Positions 26,246 to 35,618 of a stretch of DNA of 64,000 bases are shown in pieces. A program made the position numbers and the translations under genes. Origin of the DNA: an uncultured Aquimarina sp. Its GTDB lineage: Bacteria > Bacteroidota > Bacteroidia > Flavobacteriales > Flavobacteriaceae. The notes beneath the pieces are model-generated. The model did not search any database. It was not told the DNA's origin and worked only from the letters and a program-made list of their open reading frames with translations. The DNA lies in assembly GCF_947496855.1 (NCBI RefSeq), contig NZ_CANMED010000003.1, positions 372,001 to 436,000 on the forward strand, given 5' to 3'. Within the stretch, counting starts at the first letter, position 1. Each line of letters opens with the position of its first letter.

Positions 26246-27106
26246 ATGATTAAAGAACAAACTCAACTTATTTTTAAAATATCAGTATTTTTAATTTTCA
26301 TTGGTAGAGCTTGGCAACATCTCTTTTGGGATGCTCCATATAGATCTTTTTTTTGGGATGAATCTTTATTAAGACCTATAATTGAAGGAATTTTTAATAC
26401 TTCATGGCAAGAATATGCCACTAGTGATCGTACTGATCAAATGATACAAAATGGTATTAAAATCAATGGTTTTTTATATCTTATTGCAGCCATTTCTACC
26501 TTAGTAATAAAAAAGACTACTGTTAGGTGGTTTCGTATTCCTATATTTTTAGGAGGTTGCAGTTTGATAATATTAACCATATTACTTACAAAAGAAAAAT
26601 TTTACCATACAGCTCAATTTTTTGAACACAGCATTCAATTCGGATTACCATTTATATTGTTATATAGTTATTCCAAAAAATCACATTATAAAAGCTTGAT
26701 TTTTATTTTAAAAATTCTGATAGCTTTCACCTTTTTTTCTCACGGATTATATGCTTTTGGATTTTATCCTGTTCCCGGAAAGTTTATAGACATGACTATA
26801 CAAATCTTTGGATTTACTGAAGCTACTGCCATATCTTTTTTATATGTAGTTGGCATTTTGGACTTTATACTTGCTATTCTTATTTTTATTCCTAAAGTTC
26901 AGATATATGGATTATGGTATGCCTTGCTGTGGGGGTTATTAACAGCTATGGCAAGAATAGTTGCTAATTTCTATTGGGATTTTCCTTTACAATCTATTCA
27001 TCAGAATTTACACGAAGTTTTATATAGAATTCCACATGGATTAACTCCCTTATTAGTTATTCTTTTACTTAAAAACAGTATCTATAAAATAAAAAAAGTT
27101 GCCTAG
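26246..27106 (+). CDS. Multi-pass membrane protein (DoxX-like layout)
   Basis: 286 aa with about seven hydrophobic helices, many aromatic residues and conserved-looking H/W residues (G-R-A-W-Q-H-L-F-W-D near residue 20; S-H-G-L-Y-A at about 168-173). The pattern of paired helices and G-R-x-W-Q-H is reminiscent of DoxX-type membrane proteins, but I cannot place it with confidence. It lies divergent from the phosphoesterase and 67 bp ahead of a GNAT gene in the same direction. Function unknown. Confidence 0.55.
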   Translation: MIKEQTQLIFKISVFLIFIGRAWQHLFWDAPYRSFFWDESLLRPIIEGIFNTSWQEYATSDRTDQMIQNGIKINGFLYLIAAISTLVIKKTTVRWFRIPIFLGGCSLIILTILLTKEKFYHTAQFFEHSIQFGLPFILLYSYSKKSHYKSLIFILKILIAFTFFSHGLYAFGFYPVPGKFIDMTIQIFGFTEATAISFLYVVGILDFILAILIFIPKVQIYGLWYALLWGLLTAMARIVANFYWDFPLQSIHQNLHEVLYRIPHGLTPLLVILLLKNSIYKIKKVA

Positions 27107-27173
27107 TTCGATAATTTTCTTGACGAGCAATAACATATAGAGAGTTATCCTGTAATAACGAAAAACATATCAT

Positions 27174-27629
27174 ATGAAGTTTAGAAAAGCAATAAAAAAA
27201 GATATAATATCAATTGTACAAATGATTGCTGACGATGAACTTGGAAAAACAAGAGAAAACTTCCAAATTCCTTTACCGAAGGAATATCTAAAAGCTTTTG
27301 AAGAGATTGACTCAGATAAAAACCAAGAATTGATAGTAGTTGAAAATGAGGATTTTGAAATTATCGGGACATTACAACTAACATTCATTCAATATTTAAC
27401 ATATCAAGGTAGAATAAGAGCTCAAATTGAAGCTGTAAGAATTAGAAAAGATAAGAGAGGATTTGGAATCGGAAAAACAATGTTTATCTGGGCAATGAAT
27501 CGGGCGAAAGAGCGAAATGCTCATTTACTTCAATTAACTACTGATAAAAGAAGACCCGAAGCAATTAAATTTTATGAAGAATTAGGCTTTAAAGATTCTC
27601 ATGAAGGAATGAAAATACATTTTGAATAA
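27174..27629 (+). CDS. GNAT-family N-acetyltransferase
   Basis: 151 aa, one complete GNAT domain. It has the N-terminal start (M-K-F-R-K-A-I-K-K-D), strand 4 with V-R-I-R-K-D-K-R-G-F-G-I-G (acetyl-CoA pyrophosphate loop R/Q-x-x-G-x-G/A, about 85-100), and A-I-K-F-Y-E-E-L-G-F near residue 135. It transfers an acetyl group from acetyl-CoA to an amine. Substrate unknown. It ends before a strong bidirectional terminator. Confidence 0.85.
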   Translation: MKFRKAIKKDIISIVQMIADDELGKTRENFQIPLPKEYLKAFEEIDSDKNQELIVVENEDFEIIGTLQLTFIQYLTYQGRIRAQIEAVRIRKDKRGFGIGKTMFIWAMNRAKERNAHLLQLTTDKRRPEAIKFYEELGFKDSHEGMKIHFE

Positions 27630-27704
27630 AAACTATCAACTTCGAAAATAAACTTACTTCTTCTATAATAACTTCGTCAACAAAAGCTTAATAATCATAA
27701 AATA

Positions 27705-27735
27705 AAGGAGGTTATCCTTAACAGATAACCTCCTT
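27705..27735. terminator. Strong bidirectional terminator
   Basis: A perfect 12-bp stem (27705-27716 with 27724-27735) and 7-base loop lies between the convergent GNAT gene and the M36 peptidase gene. AT-rich tracts on both sides let it act in both directions. Confidence 0.8.
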
Positions 27736-27761
27736 GATAAAAACTTTGTATATAATCTTAT

Positions 27762-30700
27762 TTATTTGATTATAAATCGTTTTGTCTCTCCTTGAACTTT
27801 TAGTAAATACATACCTACTTCAAGATTACCAACGTTGATAGTTTTGCTACCACTTATGGTTCCTTGCCCAACAATCTGTCCTACCATATTCATAATAGAA
27901 TACACATTATCAGAATTCTTAGAGTCTTTCATAGAAATTTGCAATAAACCACCACTCTTTAATGGGTTTGGTGCAATTGTGAAAGCAGAAACACCTTCTT
28001 CATCTTCATTTCCTAAGATAGGTACTGTAGGTCCGAAATCAGCTACTACAGCCGATCCATTACAAGATCCTTCATAAATCTTAACATTAGAGAAAACTGA
28101 AGTATTTCCTGATCCAGCATCATTATCATTAATGAATACTAATCGATCCATACTTCCTGTGTAGAAATTACCTACTGGAATTACATATGTAGTTGTTCCA
28201 CTAGAATAATTATCAAAATTAGTCACTCCATAATTCTGAGTACCGTGAACTTTGAAAACTCTTGTAGAAGTTAACGTATTATCATTCTCAAAAGCAACTC
28301 CGTGAATTTCTCCTTGAGCAGTACTACTGAAATCAAATTCTATAACCGTATTGGCAGTCACTGTATAACTTAATGGAATATATTTCCAAGTATTATTAGA
28401 CATTGATAGTCCAGCTCCACCATTTACAATAGAGAAGTCACCAACAGAATCTTGAGTAGCAAATGGATTAATTGAAAAAGTATTAAAATCGATTGCATCA
28501 CAAGTTGGTCCTGGATCCGTTGTACCATTAGTAATACTTAAACCATCGATAGTAACATCACCTTGCCAGCTATCTCCCGTAACTGTATTAAGACGTAATT
28601 GTACACTAGCATTTCCTGCATATGCTGAAAGATCAACACTAGCAGTGTTCCAATCAGTTCCCTGAGCTCCAGTCCTGTTAAATACACTTGTCCAGTTTCC
28701 TGTGTTATCTGTTCTTGCTTCTACATCAAAAGTCCCTATCGCACTACCTACCATATGGTATTGGAAACTTAATGTTGGAGAAGTTAATCCACTAAAGTCT
28801 AAACAAGGTGAATTTAAGATAGCTCTTTTGTTTGGGAATCCTGTTCCGTTTCCAGAAGCTTCTACATAAATATAAGAAGTACCATCAACAGCACCAGTTG
28901 GTCCAGTTCCTGTAGAAGGAGTTCCGTTAGAATCTACTGTCCAGTCTAAATCATCTCCAGAATCTTGAGACCAATCTCCAATATTTCCTTCAAAACTTTC
29001 ACTATACGGGAATGATGCTATATCACCTGTACATTCATCTCCACCTGGTCCAGGTCCACCGCCATCACAAGGATTAACAAATGATACTGTTTGATCAGTT
29101 TGTCCATTAGTTCCACCATTGTTATTTTCATTAGCGTCTTGACCAACGCCACGATCAGCAAATGCTTTCCAAATTACACATTCGTACTGACCTCCATATA
29201 AATCTTGGTCTGCTTGAAGGATACCATCTCTACCAGATACAAATCCTGGGTTGTTCGCTGTATTTTTCAATCCTTCTATTACTAAAGCCATGGCAATATT
29301 ATTTCCACCTGTTCCATTGTAGAAATCTGGATCAAAACCTTCGACATCCATCAATCCCCAAGTCATATCCCATAAAATAGTAGCAAATGCATATCCAACT
29401 CCGTGTGGTCTTGCTAATCCTCCTATATCTGCATAATCAGTATTATTTACAGATCTATCAATAGAATAAGGAGTCGGACGAATACCATTACCAGTAGTTG
29501 GTTGATTTAGTGCGTATGTACCAATTCCTCTAGAATCTGTTCCAGAATCACCAGCCTTCATAGTCAACATTAATCCAAACCAATCAGACCATCCTTCACC
29601 CATTTGCTCAGAACCACCTAAATTATTAGAAGAAGGTCCTCCAACCAATCTGATAGAGATACCATGACCATATTCATGAGCAATGATCCCGTTATCTAAA
29701 TCTCCATCTCTATCAGGATTTGGACTTGTCCAAAGGAACATCTGCATTCTAGGATTTCCTCCATCACCTGGTGTTGAGAAGTTTGCATTATTACTTCCAC
29801 TTCCATCTTGCGCATCTGCATTTACAGAATCACTTCCTGCTCCACCATTTCCATAGTTATTTTCTTGGAAATTTCCACTTGCCTCATCAAAACCATATTG
29901 ATAAAATACATCATGCATAATATTATTCCAGTAGAAAAGATTGGTTATTGCTGCGTCATCATATGTTGATGGTCCTTGACTAAGATCAATTGGAAAATTA
30001 AAATCAAGACTTGCTCCTCCATTTGGAGAAAAACCGGTACCATTATTACCATTTCTATCTTCCTGAGCCCAAACGTTATTACCTCTAGTAATTGTAAACT
30101 CAGCCCCAGCACTACCATTCGTATCATGCCATCCAAATGGTGATGCTGCAGTATTTGCAGGATCAGTTACTATCGAACGACTACCATGAATTGGACTTTC
30201 TATTGGCATCGCATAAACATTATAAGAATCTGGTGCTAGTGCAGCAGAAGCTTCTGCCTTAGTTGGAACCGTAGGAATATCTTTATCAAATAATACAGAC
30301 TCTCCATGATTATGAGTTTCATGGTCTGGAGTTCCAAAATTACACGTAATCACCCAATCTTCTGTGTATAAAATTTTTCCTGATGTTGCATCAACATTAA
30401 CATTCCACCAATGCTGTCCATCTTTCTGGTATAAACTTACTCTCCAAGTTAATACCAGTTTATCATCTTGTTTGATATATACTTGTTTAGCCTCTATAGG
30501 CTCCAAAGTAATTCCGGAATTCTCATATACCAATACTCCATCAGCTTTACTTTTCGCTCTAACTAATTGTGGAGATTGTAAATTATGAGCTCTTGCTACA
30601 TTCATTATCGCACTTTCTGCTGATAAAGATGATTTTGCAGAAGTAACTTTGGATTTTACATCTTTTATGAATTGATCAATCTCCCAAGTTACTTTCTCTT

Positions 30701-30962
30701 TGTTCTTTACAGTAAGTTTATAAGTCGCATACTGTATTGGAATTCCCTGAAAATACTGCTGAACATACACGTGTTGTATCGCAGGATTTAATGAAGGAAC
30801 TACATTTGTTACTTTCCACTCTGATACGTCTTCTGTTGTCAGAGCAGATTTAGTGATTGTTTCGTTTAGGTGGTTTTTAACAATACCATCCATGATGTTT
30901 TGTGCAAACATTGCCTGTCCCATTAACAAAGTAAATAAGACAAACGAGTACATTTTTTTCAT
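27762..30962 (-). CDS. T9SS-secreted M36 (fungalysin) metallopeptidase
   Basis: 1066 aa from the chosen ATG at 30962, which gives a normal signal peptide (M-K-K-M-Y-S-F... ending M-F-A-Q); an in-frame ATG 39 bases upstream only adds an unlikely extension. After the signal comes a fungalysin/thermolysin propeptide (about 40-200), then the M36 catalytic domain with the zinc motif H-E-Y-G-H at about residue 430 and downstream G-E-G-W-S-D. A jelly-roll domain (about 650-810) and another beta domain follow, then a type A T9SS sorting domain (A-P-N-P-L, G-M-Y-L-L-K) at the C-terminus. It is an extracellular zinc endopeptidase. Monocistronic with a terminator directly downstream. Confidence 0.88.
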   Translation of the reverse strand: MKKMYSFVLFTLLMGQAMFAQNIMDGIVKNHLNETITKSALTTEDVSEWKVTNVVPSLNPAIQHVYVQQYFQGIPIQYATYKLTVKNKEKVTWEIDQFIKDVKSKVTSAKSSLSAESAIMNVARAHNLQSPQLVRAKSKADGVLVYENSGITLEPIEAKQVYIKQDDKLVLTWRVSLYQKDGQHWWNVNVDATSGKILYTEDWVITCNFGTPDHETHNHGESVLFDKDIPTVPTKAEASAALAPDSYNVYAMPIESPIHGSRSIVTDPANTAASPFGWHDTNGSAGAEFTITRGNNVWAQEDRNGNNGTGFSPNGGASLDFNFPIDLSQGPSTYDDAAITNLFYWNNIMHDVFYQYGFDEASGNFQENNYGNGGAGSDSVNADAQDGSGSNNANFSTPGDGGNPRMQMFLWTSPNPDRDGDLDNGIIAHEYGHGISIRLVGGPSSNNLGGSEQMGEGWSDWFGLMLTMKAGDSGTDSRGIGTYALNQPTTGNGIRPTPYSIDRSVNNTDYADIGGLARPHGVGYAFATILWDMTWGLMDVEGFDPDFYNGTGGNNIAMALVIEGLKNTANNPGFVSGRDGILQADQDLYGGQYECVIWKAFADRGVGQDANENNNGGTNGQTDQTVSFVNPCDGGGPGPGGDECTGDIASFPYSESFEGNIGDWSQDSGDDLDWTVDSNGTPSTGTGPTGAVDGTSYIYVEASGNGTGFPNKRAILNSPCLDFSGLTSPTLSFQYHMVGSAIGTFDVEARTDNTGNWTSVFNRTGAQGTDWNTASVDLSAYAGNASVQLRLNTVTGDSWQGDVTIDGLSITNGTTDPGPTCDAIDFNTFSINPFATQDSVGDFSIVNGGAGLSMSNNTWKYIPLSYTVTANTVIEFDFSSTAQGEIHGVAFENDNTLTSTRVFKVHGTQNYGVTNFDNYSSGTTTYVIPVGNFYTGSMDRLVFINDNDAGSGNTSVFSNVKIYEGSCNGSAVVADFGPTVPILGNEDEEGVSAFTIAPNPLKSGGLLQISMKDSKNSDNVYSIMNMVGQIVGQGTISGSKTINVGNLEVGMYLLKVQGETKRFIIK

Positions 30963-31463
30963 ATATATAAATTTTGAATTTGTGTTAACTAAATTTAACA
31001 AAATCAGAAGTATCTATTACATAAATCTTATATCACTAAACAAAACTCAATCATTTCACATTTTAAGTGAATATTTTTCAACATCAAAAACAAATGAAAA
31101 ACATCAAACTACCAATTGTTAGTTAACCTACATGAACACTAGAGTTTAGAAAATATTTTTATCCGATTATTTTGGAGTTCTGAAAATCAGAATAATAACT
31201 ATCCCTTTTTATGATTACGGTATACCTGTAGAATTTTTTCTTAATTTTTTCAAAAAAAATAACCTCCAGAGGTCATTTATGCATATTTTGATTAATAAAT
31301 AGGTGAAATGATTAAACAACTTATTCTAAGTAGGAAATATTTTAGCTTAAAATTTTTCTATATTTTTGAGTTTATAAAATAAATATCACTATTGATTTAG
31401 TGCTAATTCAATTTATAATAAAAGGCTCCTATCCAAATCCGAAACAACTAGAAAAATGAATAC
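30963..31463. other. Intergenic region between divergent genes
   Basis: About 500 bp, very AT-rich. On the plus strand a TATTTTTG element at 31361-31368 fits the Bacteroidetes -7 consensus for the downstream YdeI-like gene, though it lies about 95 bp from its ATG. A short palindrome ACCTC-CA-GAGGT sits near 31263-31274. I see no gene. Confidence 0.4.
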
Positions 31464-31946
31464 ATGAAAAGCCCTGTTTTTGAAACTTCCTTACAATCTA
31501 TACATAGTATACTGATTCCGGCTGAAATTGCTGAGTCTTTTATAAATCAAAATCATAAAAGAGTTGTTGTTCAAGCACAATATCAGAATAAGTCTGTTCA
31601 GTTTCACGCAGCATTACAAAAAAGAAAAGAGCTATTCTCAGTAATGTTCAGCAAGAAATATCAAAAACAATTGGGAGTTTTTCCAAGTGATTATTTTCAG
31701 GTTCAATTGCTTGAAGATACTTCTAAATATGGTGTAGAGATGCCCGAAGAACTAGAAGCCGTATTACAAAGTGATCCAGAAGCTTCTGAGATTTTTGAAT
31801 CTTTTACAGCTGGTAAAAAAAGAAGTCTAATTTATTATGTACTAGGTTTTAAAAATTCTCAAACTCGTATTGATAAAGCTTTAATCATTACAGAAAACAT
31901 AAGGTTAGGCATTAAAAATCCCAGAGAATTAATAAAGAAGTTATAA
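31464..31946 (+). CDS. YdeI/OmdA family protein with DUF1905 domain
   Basis: 160 aa, cytoplasmic. The N-terminal 80 residues fit the DUF1905 fold (F-E-T-S-L-Q... then H-A-A-L-Q). The C-terminal 60 residues are the OmdA/YdeI helical domain, with F-E-S-F-T-A-G-K-K-R-S-L-I-Y-Y-V then S-Q-T-R-I-D-K-A and N-P-R-E-L. Members are linked to bacteriocin protection or outer-membrane stress in some bacteria, but the mechanism is unclear. Monocistronic. Confidence 0.75.
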   Translation: MKSPVFETSLQSIHSILIPAEIAESFINQNHKRVVVQAQYQNKSVQFHAALQKRKELFSVMFSKKYQKQLGVFPSDYFQVQLLEDTSKYGVEMPEELEAVLQSDPEASEIFESFTAGKKRSLIYYVLGFKNSQTRIDKALIITENIRLGIKNPRELIKKL

Positions 31947-32024
31947 AACCTATTTATATCTAAAGTCTTATTCTTAACGCAACCATTCCAGTAAAATTCC
32001 ATCTTTTAGTCAAACAGTCAAAAG

Positions 32025-32537
32025 ATGAAAAAAACAAAATTATTAGTATTAGGCTTGTTCCTGATATCCTTGCAGAGTTGCTGTCCCTTTATGGTAGATT
32101 GCGAAAATAGCGATGATGATCCCGTTTTCTCTAGATATGAACCTGTACTACTAGATCGCACCGATTTCGAAAATTCAGTGTCTCTGAAGAATCCTATATC
32201 CATTAGTACTTCTGGAAAAATCTATATCAAGGACAATCTACTTTTTATCAATGAAGTACATAAGGGGTTTCATATATACGATAATTCTGACCCTACATTA
32301 CCTACTCCTATAAAATTTTTAGAAGCTCCTGGATCCACAGATCTTGCCATACGGGATAATATAATCTATATAAACCAAGCAACAGATTTAATTTCTGTAG
32401 AATATGATACCAATAACGGAATCACCCTTACAAAAAGAGTGATCAATGTATTTCCAGAATTGCGTTCGCCAGATGGGTTTCTTCCATATAGTATTCCCGA
32501 AAATAATGTAGTGATCGGTTGGACACTAATTAACTAA
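32025..32537 (+). CDS. LVIVD-type beta-propeller lipoprotein, short
   Basis: 170 aa. Lipobox S-C-C-P near residue 19. It has strand repeats typical of LVIVD/propeller proteins (G-F-H-I-Y-D-N-S-D-P-x-x-P, then A-I-R-D-N-I-I-Y-I). With about two blades it is too short for a closed propeller, so it may pair with the next gene, which begins 10 bp downstream, or be a reduced paralog. Surface or periplasmic lipoprotein; function unknown. Confidence 0.6.
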   Translation: MKKTKLLVLGLFLISLQSCCPFMVDCENSDDDPVFSRYEPVLLDRTDFENSVSLKNPISISTSGKIYIKDNLLFINEVHKGFHIYDNSDPTLPTPIKFLEAPGSTDLAIRDNIIYINQATDLISVEYDTNNGITLTKRVINVFPELRSPDGFLPYSIPENNVVIGWTLIN

Positions 32538-32547
32538 AACAAACATT

Positions 32548-33291
32548 ATGAAAAAATATATCTATATAATACTCACTTCTTTTATAATATTTAGTTGCGA
32601 CTCTGACTCTTCAAATGATTCATTCTCTCCTGTAGCTGATGGTACCGGAGGATCTTTAGCAACATTTACACTAAAAGGAAATTATTTATATACTGTAGAC
32701 AATACTGATCTTACTGTATTTAACATCACAGATATTACAGATCCCGTACAAGTAAATACGATCCCAATTGGGTTTAATATTGAAACTCTTTTTAGTTATA
32801 AGGACTATTTATATATAGGATCCAGAAATGGAATGTTTATATATGGATTAACAAATCCTGAATACCCAGAAAAATTATCTCAAGTAGAACATTTTACTGC
32901 CTGTGATCCAGTTATTGCTAATGACACACATGCTTTTGTTACGCTACACTCTGATACATTTTGTGGTAATAATATCAATGTCTTACAGGTATATGACATT
33001 ACCACCATAACTGAACCTATTTTGATTAATTCCAGAAATCTCGCTTTTCCAAGAGGATTAGGGTTATATGATGATTTTTTAATTGTTTGTGATAATGAGA
33101 TTAAAGTATTTGACATATCCAATCCTGCAACATCTAACTTGGTTACATCTATTAATCAAAATGCATTTGATGTAATTATTTTTGGAGATCTCCTAATAGC
33201 TATTGGAGAAACTGGATTGTATCAATACAAACTAGCACTTGATACTAATTCTGGAGTTAGTATTACAGAATTAAGTACAATTAGTATATAA
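32548..33291 (+). CDS. LVIVD repeat lipoprotein
   Basis: 247 aa. Lipobox F-S-C-D (Cys about 17). Four or so LVIVD repeats follow with the pattern Y-L-Y-T-V-D...L-T-V-F-N-I-T-D-I-T-D-P-V, then I-F-I-Y-G-L-T-N-P-E-Y-P and V-F-D-I-S-N-P. These build beta-propeller blades. It follows the 170-aa relative by 10 bp, so the two are one transcription unit. Probably displayed on the outer membrane; ligand unknown. Confidence 0.7.
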   Translation: MKKYIYIILTSFIIFSCDSDSSNDSFSPVADGTGGSLATFTLKGNYLYTVDNTDLTVFNITDITDPVQVNTIPIGFNIETLFSYKDYLYIGSRNGMFIYGLTNPEYPEKLSQVEHFTACDPVIANDTHAFVTLHSDTFCGNNINVLQVYDITTITEPILINSRNLAFPRGLGLYDDFLIVCDNEIKVFDISNPATSNLVTSINQNAFDVIIFGDLLIAIGETGLYQYKLALDTNSGVSITELSTISI

Positions 33292-33377
33292 CAAAATCTA
33301 AAAACCTCTTAAATCCTTTGCTGTAAGGTAAAACTGCCCTATATTAGTTTAAACAAAACGTAACAAATCATTAAATT

Positions 33378-33968
33378 ATGAAAACTCTAAACCTATTGGT
33401 AATTGCTTTTCTATCTATCGTTATTCTTAGCTGTAAAGGTGATAAGAAAGAAGGAAAGGAATATGAAAACAAGGTAAATGAAGAAATTACTGAGGAAAAA
33501 GAAGAAACTACTACTTCAAAGACTCTAGCAATGTCTTTGACACCAAAAAGCGATAGTGAAGTATCTGGAAATGTTACTTTTACAGAAGAAAGTGGCATGG
33601 TCACTATGGTAGCATATTTAAGCGGGTTATCTGAAGGTGAACATGCTATCCATATTCATGAAAAAGCCGACTGTTCTTCTGCAGATGGTAAATCAACTGG
33701 AGGACATTGGAATCCGACTATTGAGCCACACGGAAAATGGGGAGCATCAGAAGGATATCATAAAGGAGATATAGGTAATTTTAATACTTCTGCAGATGGT
33801 AAAGGTTCTATCACTTTTGCAACTAACGAATGGTGTATCGGATGTGGGGATGATAAAAAAGATATTGTTGGTAAAGCTATCATAGTGCATCAGGGTATTG
33901 ATGATTATAAATCTCAACCATCAGGTGCTGCAGGAAGTAGAGTAAGCTGCGGAGGAATTATAGAATAA
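33378..33968 (+). CDS. sodC: Cu/Zn superoxide dismutase lipoprotein
   Basis: 196 aa. A lipobox (I-L-S-C-K, Cys about 18) and an acidic linker of about 35 residues precede the SOD domain. Copper and zinc ligands are visible in H-A-I-H-I-H-E (about 92-98), G-G-H-W-N-P, H-G and H-K-G-D-I-G-N-F, plus a distal I-V-H-Q-G. The disulfide cysteines are in A-D-C-S and R-V-S-C-G-G. One extra C-I-G-C segment is present. It dismutates superoxide in the periplasm or at the surface. Monocistronic, with its own terminator. Confidence 0.88.
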   Translation: MKTLNLLVIAFLSIVILSCKGDKKEGKEYENKVNEEITEEKEETTTSKTLAMSLTPKSDSEVSGNVTFTEESGMVTMVAYLSGLSEGEHAIHIHEKADCSSADGKSTGGHWNPTIEPHGKWGASEGYHKGDIGNFNTSADGKGSITFATNEWCIGCGDDKKDIVGKAIIVHQGIDDYKSQPSGAAGSRVSCGGIIE

Positions 33969-33980
33969 CATGCATAAAAG

Positions 33981-34010
33981 AGGCTGTTAATAACAGCCTT
34001 TTTCTTTTTT
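33981..34010 (+). terminator. Rho-independent terminator of sodC
   Basis: An 8-bp stem (33981-33988 with 33992-33999, AGGCTGTT/AACAGCCT) with a 3-base loop and a T-rich tail to about 34010. Confidence 0.75.
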
Positions 34011-34056
34011 TAAAATTGAATACTTCTTCCTAGAAAACAATCTCTCTTACCGGCCT

Positions 34057-34587
34057 ATGCAACCCAATGAACTGATTATTCAGCTGCAACAAAAAAATGA
34101 AAAAGCTTTTCAGCGAATTTATGAAATGTATGCAGAGAACATATTTGGCGTGATTTACACTATTCTTAGAGATGAGACTCTATCAGAAGAAGTGTTACAA
34201 GATGTGTTTGTGAAAGTTTGGAATAAAGCTGATTCTTACTCAGAAAAAAAAGGTCGTTTTTTTACTTGGATACTTAATATTGCCCGTAATGCAGCTATAG
34301 ATAAAACAAGATCAGTAGCTTTTAAAAACTCTCAACAAAACCAAACTGCAGATTATTTCGTAGATATACTAGAAGAGAAAAGTAATTTCTCCAGTAAGAT
34401 GGATGCTATAGGTATAAAAAAGTACATCGATATATTAGAACCTATTTGTAAAAAAGTCATTGATTTATTATTTTTTAAAGGATTCACACAAAAAGAAGCT
34501 TCAGAAGAATTAGACATTCCGCTTGGAACTATTAAAACTCGGAACAGAATTTGCATTAATAAATTAAGAGAAGTCTTGGCAGAATAA
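34057..34587 (+). CDS. ECF-type RNA polymerase sigma factor
   Basis: 176 aa. Region 2 (about 20-90) has E-V-L-Q-D-V-F-V-K-V-W and F-T-W-I-L-N-I-A-R-N-A-A-I-D. Region 4 (about 125-175) has the helix-turn-helix F-T-Q-K-E-A-S-E-E-L-D-I-P-L-G-T-I-K-T-R. The gene for the anti-sigma factor starts 2 bases after its stop. The 530-aa CxxCH lipoprotein further downstream is the most likely target gene. Confidence 0.9.
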   Translation: MQPNELIIQLQQKNEKAFQRIYEMYAENIFGVIYTILRDETLSEEVLQDVFVKVWNKADSYSEKKGRFFTWILNIARNAAIDKTRSVAFKNSQQNQTADYFVDILEEKSNFSSKMDAIGIKKYIDILEPICKKVIDLLFFKGFTQKEASEELDIPLGTIKTRNRICINKLREVLAE

Positions 34588-34589
34588 TT

Positions 34590-35390
34590 ATGGATATCAA
34601 ACAATTTATATCATCCGGAATATTAGAACTCTATGTATACGGTGCATTATCCGAAAAAGAAAATGCTGAAGTATATAAAGTACTAAAAGAACATCCCGAA
34701 ATCGAAGAAGAGATAAAAGAAATTGAAAAGTCTCTTATGAAGCTATCTGCAGCAACTGCTCCTTATAATCCAGAATCTGTATTTAATCGTATTAAAGAAA
34801 AGTTAAGTTTTACAGATGATGATGTAAATGTTATTCCAATTGCTACAAAACGTAATAACTGGCCGGCGTATATTGGTTGGGCAGCTTCTGTAGCTTTATT
34901 AATTGGTTTGTTTATACAGTTTAATAAGAATAAAAATTTACGCCAACAAGTAGTAGAGTCACAGATAGAACAAAATTTATTAGAAGGAAAAATTAATGTA
35001 GCAGAAGAAGATATATCAAAAGTAAAAAAGTTATTAAGTGTCTTACGTGATAAAGACATACTTCAAATTCCACTGCGAGCTCAAAAAATAGATCCTACTG
35101 CATATGCTGCCGTTTACTGGGATAAAGAAAAGCAAACAGCTTACATAGATGTAGCTGGACTGCCTACTCCTCCTCCTGGAAAAGTATATCAGGTTTGGTC
35201 CTTAAAATTAGATCCGCTTACTCCTACTAGCTTAGGAATACTTGATAAGTTTACAGAAGAGGAAACAAAAATTTTCTCACTTACAAACCCTAATAAATCG
35301 GAAGCTTTTGGTATAACATTAGAACCAGAAGGAGGAAGTGAATCTCCAACTCTAGAGCAATTATATACTCTTGGTGTAGTAGAGTCCTAA
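34590..35390 (+). CDS. Anti-sigma factor, RskA-like
   Basis: 266 aa. An N-terminal anti-sigma segment (1-80, helical) is followed by one transmembrane helix (about 91-108), a coiled-coil stalk (about 112-150) and a periplasmic RskA-type domain (about 165-266), with P-P-P-G-K-V-Y-Q-V-W-S-L and F-G-I-T-L-E-P-E-G-G. It should hold the sigma factor inactive at the inner membrane until a signal releases it. The N-terminus lacks a clear zinc-binding Hx3Cx2C. Confidence 0.85.
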   Translation: MDIKQFISSGILELYVYGALSEKENAEVYKVLKEHPEIEEEIKEIEKSLMKLSAATAPYNPESVFNRIKEKLSFTDDDVNVIPIATKRNNWPAYIGWAASVALLIGLFIQFNKNKNLRQQVVESQIEQNLLEGKINVAEEDISKVKKLLSVLRDKDILQIPLRAQKIDPTAYAAVYWDKEKQTAYIDVAGLPTPPPGKVYQVWSLKLDPLTPTSLGILDKFTEEETKIFSLTNPNKSEAFGITLEPEGGSESPTLEQLYTLGVVES

Positions 35391-35618
35391 TAAATAATTA
35401 AAATAATATTTACTTCATTTTTAATCTTGTTTTGTGCGTAAAACATTATAAATAACTGAACTCTATTAAACATCAGTAAGGTTTTTACCTGTTTATTTAT
35501 CGAAAACTAACACTGCCAAAAACCCGTATAAATACGCTGTTATAGTTGTTTTTTTTGGGGTAATTTTAGTCTATATATTTCTAATAGAATAAAATCATAC
35601 TAACTAAACAACTAACAA

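Noticed and set aside
31263..31274. Palindrome ACCTC-CA-GAGGT as an operator
   Set aside because: Five-base arms only, expected by chance in this much intergenic DNA.
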